This document shows positions 7,301 to 11,386 of a stretch of 11,386 bases of DNA, one piece after another. Below the pieces are notes generated by a model. The model did not search any database. It was given only the letters and a program-made list of their open reading frames with translations, and was not told the DNA's origin. Origin of the DNA: Bacteroidota bacterium (lineage in GTDB: Bacteria > Bacteroidota > Bacteroidia > Flavobacteriales > Flavobacteriaceae); NCBI GenBank assembly GCA_021793135.1, contig JAJYTI010000054.1:1-11386 (forward strand), in the 5' to 3' direction. Both the position numbers and the translations under genes were made by a program. The first letter of the stretch is position 1. Each line of letters opens with the position of its first letter.

Positions 7301-7731
7301 CTAGCAACTTTGAATCTAGAAACTACTTGCTTAAAAATCAAGAAGCTGAACCGAAAATATCTTTCTTAGCTGGCTTGAATACCAGTATTGATTTATTCTA
7401 TCGTTTTGCAGAGAAAAGAAACCAATTAGGTGATAAAGAATTATTAGAGCAACATAAACTTGGCCTGGCTTTTACATATAGTAATAGACAAAAACACTCT
7501 ATCTATGGAGAAATAAATTATATAGACAATAGTTTTGAAGGCGATGCTATGTCTCCAGTTGCTTATCAAATGTTAGAAGCTTTACAGCCAGGAACCAATT
7601 TTACTTGGACTACAAGAATCCAGAAAAAGCTTACCGATTATCTCGATTTAAATTTCGATTACCAAGGCAGAAAAAGCGATGGCAGCCGTACCATTCATAC
7701 AGGAAGTGTACAGCTAAAGGCGTATTTTTAA
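4315..7731 (+). CDS. Large predicted outer-membrane beta-barrel protein, function unknown
   Basis: This 1138-residue protein has a signal peptide (1-19) ending in SAQ, the usual Bacteroidota cleavage site. Residues about 25-100 look like a small beta domain. Residues 139-225 contain the run SGSLSRGIRVG...NSELDLQITG...ASIQDTNIP...FDQIFIEL, a pattern I associate with large uncharacterised Bacteroidota surface/outer-membrane proteins. From about 230 onward, alternating aromatic and polar strands suggest a many-stranded barrel. The chain ends VQLKAYF, and a terminal aromatic residue is typical of BAM substrates. Residues 826-837 read DYNGNGIQELDE, which fits a calcium-binding DxNxNGxxxxxE loop, followed by FPDEAEYIRVLLPNQ. 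There is no TonB box, plug domain or SusD partner, so it is unlikely to be a standard TonB-dependent receptor. It is alone on its strand between xth and glyS. The substrate is unknown. Confidence 0.8.
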   Translation: MRTTWFIFFFSLCFWTISAQEENPLLVVKKFATADSVLVDSVSIQPTQFKITDQQNQSIPTSSYQIDYSTSILKLNTNIVEENDSISIQYLRYPDFITRKYTGEHQVVQQDNAAMQRLMVLERSNTTNDYKPFDGLETSGSLSRGIRVGNNQNAVLNSELDLQITGQLNDNVAIRASIQDTNIPSQYGGYSQTLNEFDQIFIELYSDSWQVRAGDIDLVNENSYFSSFHKKVQGIATSINLRHKNGAQSEFFGAGALVRGIFHRSEFIGIDGNQGPYKLMGPNGELYILIVSGSERVYVNGIQLERGEDKDYIIDYNAGEIKFNTTYPITSNMRISVEYQYTDRSYTRFIGYGGARYKHNGLEASLSVYSENDAKNQPLQQNLSPEQIEILKQAGNDPDAMHAPSAVEDTYSENKILYRKEDIGGQEIYVFSNDPEETLYNVKFSYVGPNQGDYILSEENAIARIYEYIPPQEGIPQGEYEPKIRLSAPEMLQVVNAQLAYRPNEDTEIYSEFAMSNYDQNLYSKIDDAENIGYAGKIGFRHKVWQTKDSISLIAYADIDYLHKDFQSIENIYYSEFSRDWNLQNPEGTQHYLKNGLEVIAPRNGRSAYEFQQLGYKESFHGYRHVLESNLRFSSIHTNTRASYMHSKGDSLNTKFARAYNTTTYSHNKGWIGGKISLEDNQQRSIATDSISRLSHRYTAAEVFTGIGDSTAVYAEIGYRYQINDSVQNNRMQRTNNSHTYYLKSRVIQTEKAQLNIYANYRTIQHKNEALPNENTFNSRIQYQQSLLEDAIRFSTAIESNSGLLAQQEYTYLKVEPGQGVYKWVDYNGNGIQELDEFEIAEFPDEAEYIRVLLPNQHFVQVNENKFSQMLTLQAKQWSDRNGILGILGKLHNQTSYLIDRKVEKDGKGPNLNPFKDGGDAQIGLNLNFRNTLYFNRGMQKYTTSYTYIHTANENLQAFGLQKNKIQSHQLRFQHKIQEQWVFHSKLITSISETSSSNFESRNYLLKNQEAEPKISFLAGLNTSIDLFYRFAEKRNQLGDKELLEQHKLGLAFTYSNRQKHSIYGEINYIDNSFEGDAMSPVAYQMLEALQPGTNFTWTTRIQKKLTDYLDLNFDYQGRKSDGSRTIHTGSVQLKAYF

Positions 7732-7734
7732 TTA

Positions 7735-7910
7735 AGATGATAAAATAATGTGAACGAAGGGAAAGGAAACTACCTGCAAAAACAAGAAACCAAAAAGGGG
7801 TGCAACAAACTCTGATAGTTCAACCCTTGCAAAGTTGGAGTTACATTGCGACTCAATACCTCCGATTGCATCGGAGGTTATCCATGTTGAACCTCGATGA
7901 GGTTCTTTTG
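7735..7910. repeat. Decayed L plus R repeat pair, remote copy without transposase
   Basis: An eroded L unit (about 7735-7806; recognisable TGTGAACGAAGGGAAAGGAA and a remnant of its last hairpin) is followed after about 10 bases by a better kept R unit (7819-7910). The R stems are 7859-7866/7870-7877 (a perfect 8 bp, loop tgc) and 7889-7895/7899-7905 (7 bp, loop gat). The L-R order and short spacing match the empty copy at 49-260. This copy is about 6.7 kb from the cluster, so the element family is dispersed and not only tandem. Confidence 0.65.
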
Positions 7911-7914
7911 TTTT
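7889..7914 (+). terminator. Repeat-derived hairpin acting as probable terminator
   Basis: The last R hairpin, GAACCTC-gat-GAGGTTC (7889-7905), is followed by TTTTGTTTT. This meets the description of an intrinsic terminator and is the first such structure after the barrel-protein stop codon at 7731. The long distance (158 bases) makes this a plausible inference only. Confidence 0.5.
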
Positions 7915-8265
7915 ATATTATAAAAACATATCGCCATAATGCGACTAGTTCTAGCAATAAAACATCTTTAGGAAAGAAATGCTGCGCTACGCTCTGCATG
8001 ACATAAAAATGTCATATCGATCCTAAATGCAGGTTTAATGCCTAATAAACTGTTCAAAATTTAAGCACTGGGAAAAAGGGACAAGCATTCAGAACGGTCT
8101 TTTAGATTAATGACAGACAATTATCTTGCTCTTTCTCCCTTGTTTTTTAATCTCAAATTTAAAAATTAAAAAATATTATAAATCCTACTTTGCAAACATA
8201 GGATGACAAAAAATCTATCCTAAAATTTTCCAGCCATTTAATTATCAATCCATAAAGGGTTTTAT
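7911..8265. other. Non-coding stretch before glyS with hairpins, no gene seen
   Basis: I see no convincing coding region. A possible branched structure lies at 7967-8027: outer arms TTTAGGA (7967-7973) and TCCTAAA (8021-8027) enclose two hairpins, one at 7979-7999 (ATGC/GCAT plus GCG/CGC) and one at 7998-8015 (ATGACAT/ATGTCAT, loop aaa-type). A further imperfect inverted repeat has arms near 8070-8085 and 8125-8140. The first part resembles dispersed intergenic repeats and has a partial match near 1221-1238. It could be repeat debris or a small RNA, and nothing here decides between them. Confidence 0.3.
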
Positions 8266-8273
8266 TATTTTTG
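8266..8273 (+). promoter_or_regulatory. -7 promoter box directly before glyS
   Basis: TATTTTTG matches TAnnTTTG exactly and ends four bases before the glyS ATG at 8278. With the usual spacing, transcription would start at or within a few bases of the ATG, giving a leaderless or nearly leaderless mRNA. No clear TTG lies at the -33 distance. Confidence 0.5.
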
Positions 8274-8277
8274 CATC

Positions 8278-9825
8278 ATGGCAAAAAATGACGATACATT
8301 TAGAAAGGTTATTGCACACGCAAAAGAGTATGGATATATCTTTGCGTCTAGCGAGATTTACGACGGACTGAGTGCCGTGTATGACTATGCACAAAATGGT
8401 GCAGAGCTAAAAAAGAATTTAAAAGATTACTGGTGGCGCAGTATGGTTTACGGCAATCAAGATATTGTTGGAATCGATGCTTCTATCCTTATGCATCCAA
8501 AAACATGGAAAGCATCAGGTCACGTAGATGCATTCAATGATCCACTTATTGATAATAAAGATTCTAAACGTCGCTACCGTGCAGATGTTCTTATAGAAGA
8601 GCATGTTGACAAACTAGATAAAAAAATAGAGCGTGAAGTTAAAAAAGCGCAAAAACGCTTTGGCGATGCATTCGACAAGGAGCAATTCCTAGAAACGAAT
8701 GAGCGCGTATTACGCTATAAAAAAGAAGGCCAAGACATCTTAAAACGCATGGGAGAATCCCTAGCAAAAGAAGATTTGGCCGACGTGAAAGCACTAATAG
8801 AAGAACTAGAAATAGTCTGCCCTGTATCTGGATCTAAGAATTGGACCGATGTACGTCAGTTCAACTTAATGTTTAGTACCAAATTGGGTGCCTCTGCAGA
8901 TTCGGCAATGGACTTATATTTACGTCCAGAAACTGCTCAAGGTATTTTTGTAAACTTCCAAAACGTACAACAAACTTCTAGACAGCACATACCTTTTGGT
9001 ATTGCACAAATAGGAAAAGCATTCCGTAATGAGATTGTGGCACGTCAATTCATATTCCGTATGCGCGAATTTGAGCAAATGGAAATGCAATATTTCGTGA
9101 AACCAGGTGAGGAACTGGAATGGTACGAACACTGGAAACAAAAACGTTTAGAGTGGCACTATTCATTAGGCTTAGGAAAAGAAAACTATCGTTTCCAAGA
9201 TCATGAAAACTTATCGCACTATGCGAATGCTGCTACAGATATCCAATTCAACTATCCATTTGGGTTTAGAGAATTAGAAGGAATTCACTCTCGTACAGAT
9301 TTTGATTTGAAAGCACACGAAACAGCTTCTGGAAGAAACTTAAAGTACTTCGACCCATTCGAGAACAAGAGTTATATTCCATATGTTGTAGAAACTTCTA
9401 TTGGATTAGATAGACTTGTATTAGCAGTATTAAGTAATTCTTACCAAGAAGAGGAATTAGAAAACGGTACTACCCGTGTTGTAATGAAACTACCAGCGAT
9501 TGTAGCTCCTGTAAAAGCTGCAGTACTCCCATTGGTTCGTAAAGATGGTTTACCAGAGTTGGCAAAAGAAATTATCGAAGACTTACAATGGGAATACAAT
9601 GTACAATATGACGATAAAGAATCTGTAGGTAGACGTTATCGCCGTCAAGATGCTGCTGGAACTCCTTATTGTATTACAGTGGATCACCAGACCAAAGAAG
9701 ATGGTACGGTAACCATTCGTGATAGAGATACTATGGAACAAGAACGAGTAAAAATTAGCGAAATCTCCAATAGATTGCGACATACAGTTTCAGCTAGAGA
9801 CTGGATTGCACAACTTAAGAAATAA
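8278..9825 (+). CDS. glyS: Glycine--tRNA ligase, class II dimeric type
   Basis: This 515-residue cytoplasmic enzyme charges tRNA-Gly with glycine. It is the single-chain homodimeric (alpha2) form found in Bacteroidota and eukaryotes, not the alpha2beta2 form of E. coli. The N-terminus, with residues about 9-60 (AKEYGYIFASSEIYDG...KDYWW), is characteristic. CPVSG begins at residue 181. Class II motif 2 is FRNEI at 249-253, followed by FIFRMREFEQMEMQYF. Motif 3 is the GLDR at 376-379, with a variant Leu where many homologues have Ile. The anticodon-binding domain runs from about 410 to the end (APVKAAVLPL...), including GRRYRRQDAAGTPYCIT. The length and all motifs are normal. It is monocistronic, closed by the terminator at 9847-9876, with a promoter box immediately upstream. 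In some genomes this form is named glyQS. Confidence 0.97.
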   Translation: MAKNDDTFRKVIAHAKEYGYIFASSEIYDGLSAVYDYAQNGAELKKNLKDYWWRSMVYGNQDIVGIDASILMHPKTWKASGHVDAFNDPLIDNKDSKRRYRADVLIEEHVDKLDKKIEREVKKAQKRFGDAFDKEQFLETNERVLRYKKEGQDILKRMGESLAKEDLADVKALIEELEIVCPVSGSKNWTDVRQFNLMFSTKLGASADSAMDLYLRPETAQGIFVNFQNVQQTSRQHIPFGIAQIGKAFRNEIVARQFIFRMREFEQMEMQYFVKPGEELEWYEHWKQKRLEWHYSLGLGKENYRFQDHENLSHYANAATDIQFNYPFGFRELEGIHSRTDFDLKAHETASGRNLKYFDPFENKSYIPYVVETSIGLDRLVLAVLSNSYQEEELENGTTRVVMKLPAIVAPVKAAVLPLVRKDGLPELAKEIIEDLQWEYNVQYDDKESVGRRYRRQDAAGTPYCITVDHQTKEDGTVTIRDRDTMEQERVKISEISNRLRHTVSARDWIAQLKK

Positions 9826-9846
9826 CACCATTTTTAGGTATACTAT

Positions 9847-9876
9847 AAAAGCCTGATGAAAATTCATCAGGCTTTT
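9847..9876 (+). terminator. Intrinsic terminator of glyS
   Basis: The stem AAAAGCCTGATGA / TCATCAGGCTTTT (9847-9859 and 9864-9876) with loop aaat is followed by more T residues. It begins 21 bases after the glyS stop codon and is a strong, near-perfect hairpin. Confidence 0.92.
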
Positions 9877-9962
9877 TTGTTTCATTGTTTCTTCTATTTA
9901 CTCCAAAAGTTTTAAATCGATCAACACCCTATAGGAATAATCAAACCCATTAAATAGAAACA

Positions 9963-9995
9963 AAAAAGCCACAAGAGTATACTCTTGTAGCTTTT
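9963..9995 (-). terminator. Intrinsic terminator of the coiled-coil protein gene
   Basis: A perfect 18-base palindrome (9971-9988, ACAAGAGTA and its complement) is extended by GC and A/T pairs on both sides with one mismatch. On the minus strand it is followed by a run of T. It lies about 44 bases past the stop codon at 10039 and faces the glyS terminator. Confidence 0.85.
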
Positions 9996-10038
9996 ACCAC
10001 TATAGTTTGGAAATTTAACTTGGTTGGTTAGATTTAAG

Positions 10039-10920
10039 TTATTTTAATTCGATAGTAGTTGTTCCGATTTGTTCTAGACCATCGTATAAGTTTATTACGT
10101 AACGGCCTGGAATTAAATCTTCATCAGCCGCATCGGCCAAGATACACACATCTAAATCGTCATTTTCGTAAAACACATTAATGCTTTTGCTATAGAACAA
10201 CACTTCGCCACCTGCTTCTACTGCCTCTTGATGACCAAGTATGTTATTCATCGGATTTACAACCTGCACATAAATTTTTCTTTCCCCTTCTTTGGCTACA
10301 CTATTAGCATTTAAAGTAAAACAAGCTTGTACATCATCTGCTCTATTCGAGCGACTTGTAGTTACTATCTTTCCACTTTTTCTTATTATTACTGCATTAG
10401 CTTTTAAGTTTCTTGCAGTAACTAGCATAGCACGCCCCATAGCTTCAGAAAGTTCTGAGTTATGCATACTTACAGAATCCAATCTACGTTGTGAATCGTG
10501 AAGTGCTACATTTGTACTATCTCTTTCTGCAATTAAACGTTCATTGGCTTTTACAAGACTATCTGCTCTAGCAAGAAGAACCTTACGTTCGGCTTGCAAT
10601 TGATTTACTTGTGAACGATATCTCTCTATAAGTGCTATATTTGCTTTAGACTTCTCTACCTCTACTAATAGGTCTTCTATTCTATTTTTAGCATCTAATA
10701 GCTCTTGATCTTTCAATTCGTTTTCGGTGATTACTATATCATACTCCTCCACCATCTCTGAGAGTTCTTTTTGAATCTCTACTCTTTGCTGCTCTAATCC
10801 TGCAACGGTATTTTTACTATCTTTATACATAGATACTGTATAAATAGCTAAGCCGATGAGTAAAACAGCTAATACTCCGATAAGCACTTTGTACTTTAAA
10901 CTACCTTCTTGTGCACTCAT
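10039..10920 (-). CDS. Membrane-anchored coiled-coil protein, function unknown
   Basis: In this 293-residue protein, a short N-terminus is followed by one transmembrane segment (about 11-31), a long coiled coil (about 34-160) and a C-terminal domain (about 170-293) that is predicted mostly beta: KIVTTSRSNRADDVQACFTL (184-203), then KIYVQVVNP, VLFYSKSINVFY and GRYVINLYDG. The N-terminus is probably cytoplasmic and the rest periplasmic, but topology is inferred. Similar flavobacterial proteins are, as I recall, conserved hypotheticals, sometimes mislabelled as ParA-like. There is no Walker motif here, so a ParA ATPase is ruled out. It is convergent with glyS and divergent from comF. A weak promoter match (CTAAACTA on the plus strand at 10946-10953) lies upstream. 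A role in envelope organisation is only a guess. Confidence 0.8.
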   Translation of the reverse strand: MSAQEGSLKYKVLIGVLAVLLIGLAIYTVSMYKDSKNTVAGLEQQRVEIQKELSEMVEEYDIVITENELKDQELLDAKNRIEDLLVEVEKSKANIALIERYRSQVNQLQAERKVLLARADSLVKANERLIAERDSTNVALHDSQRRLDSVSMHNSELSEAMGRAMLVTARNLKANAVIIRKSGKIVTTSRSNRADDVQACFTLNANSVAKEGERKIYVQVVNPMNNILGHQEAVEAGGEVLFYSKSINVFYENDDLDVCILADAADEDLIPGRYVINLYDGLEQIGTTTIELK

Positions 10921-10945
10921 AAGATAAGATATTTTTATTTTTTGA

Positions 10946-10972
10946 CTAAACTACGAACATAAGTTCTCTCAA
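10946..10972 (-). promoter_or_regulatory. Possible promoter of the coiled-coil protein gene
   Basis: On the minus strand TTG (10970-10972) is followed after 16 bases by TAGTTTAG (10946-10953). The -7 box has one mismatch to TAnnTTTG and the spacing is one base below the usual range, so this is only a candidate. The start of transcription would be near 10941, about 20 bases before the ATG. Confidence 0.3.
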
Positions 10973-11004
10973 GACGTTTACAATTTTATAAAATAAAAAC
11001 ATAT

Positions 11005-11386
11005 ATGTTAAATATTTTGTTTCCGAAGTTTTGTGCCACTTGTACGAATGTTCTTATTTCACAAGAAGAATTGTTGTGTTCGTATTGTTTAAGTGAACTT
11101 CCACTGACACACTTCCATCAGTTTAATGACCATACGATGTATGATAAATTTTATGGTTTATTGCCCATACATCAGGCTACCGCATTACTGTATTTTATAA
11201 AGAAAGGTATTACACAAAAATTATTGCATAAATTAAAATACGAAGGCCAGCAAAATATAGGATCATATTTTGGAAATTGGTTGGGTAGTGAATTAAAACA
11301 AATACCTAGTTACCAAAATATACAAGCAGTAGTACCTGTACCTCTACATAAAAAAAGATTACGCACAAGAGGATATAATCAAGTAG
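11005..11386 (+). CDS. comF: ComF-family phosphoribosyltransferase-like protein, 3' part beyond window
   Basis: The first 127 residues are present and the reading frame is open to the window edge. The N-terminus carries a double CxxC zinc-ribbon (Cys10/Cys13 and Cys25/Cys28). It continues with YFIKKGITQKLLHKLKYEGQ and then AVVPVPLHKKRLRTRGYNQ (108-126), the conserved ComF core that precedes the phosphoribosyl-diphosphate binding loop. ComF proteins are cytoplasmic and are linked to DNA uptake during natural transformation, probably with the ComFA helicase in Firmicutes. Their role in Bacteroidota is less clear. The ATG at 11005 puts the first cysteine pair at the usual distance from the N-terminus. 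The gene is divergent from the coiled-coil protein gene. The active-site loop lies outside the window, so integrity cannot be judged. Confidence 0.9.
   Translation, partial: MLNILFPKFCATCTNVLISQEELLCSYCLSELPLTHFHQFNDHTMYDKFYGLLPIHQATALLYFIKKGITQKLLHKLKYEGQQNIGSYFGNWLGSELKQIPSYQNIQAVVPVPLHKKRLRTRGYNQV

Noticed and set aside
4315..7731. TonB-dependent receptor or SusC homologue
   Set aside because: No TonB box, plug domain or carboxypeptidase-like N-terminal domain is visible, and no SusD-like gene is adjacent.
7800..8006. 68-codon open frame on the plus strand after the barrel-protein gene
   Set aside because: It crosses the R repeat unit and the hairpin region, lacks an ATG at its assumed start and has a low-complexity, unfamiliar product.
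10039..10920. ParA-type chromosome partitioning ATPase
   Set aside because: No Walker A or other deviant Walker motif is present. The protein is a transmembrane segment plus coiled coil plus beta domain.

Overview
The window looks like chromosome of a low-GC Bacteroidota bacterium, probably a flavobacterium. The evidence is an AT-rich base composition, exact matches to the Bacteroidota -7 promoter box TAnnTTTG upstream of several genes, a dimeric-type class II glycyl-tRNA synthetase, a signal peptide ending SAQ on a large outer-membrane barrel protein, and an OmpA-C coiled-coil lipoprotein. I cannot assign a genus.

Positions 1-2340 are accessory. They hold an array of hairpin-rich interspersed repeats in two alternating types. 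I call these L (three hairpins around a GTGAGCGAAG-like loop) and R (three hairpins). One L...R pair (about 351-1062) encloses a 149-residue HUH/Y1 transposase of the IS200/REP-associated type. A neighbouring pair (about 49-260) is the same element without the transposase. A third, more decayed L...R pair (1089-2110) brackets a small cysteine-containing lipoprotein of unknown function. Another L unit follows (2163-2263), then the terminator of the next gene.

Positions 2342-4160 are ordinary core genes on the minus strand: an OmpA-family lipoprotein and exodeoxyribonuclease III. Positions 4315-7731 encode an 1138-residue predicted outer-membrane beta-barrel protein on the plus strand. A decayed L/R repeat copy follows it at about 7735-7910, and its last hairpin doubles as a plausible terminator.

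Positions 8278-11386 are core again: glycyl-tRNA synthetase (plus, apparently leaderless or nearly so), a membrane-anchored coiled-coil protein (minus), and the 5' two thirds or so of a ComF-type phosphoribosyltransferase (plus, cut by the window end). The convergent glyS and coiled-coil genes are separated by two back-to-back intrinsic terminators.

The part most worth follow-up is the repeat/transposase system. It has one full element, one tandem empty sibling, a distant decayed sibling and a possible cargo-bearing sibling, with hairpins kept partly by compensatory change. The rest of the window appears conventional.
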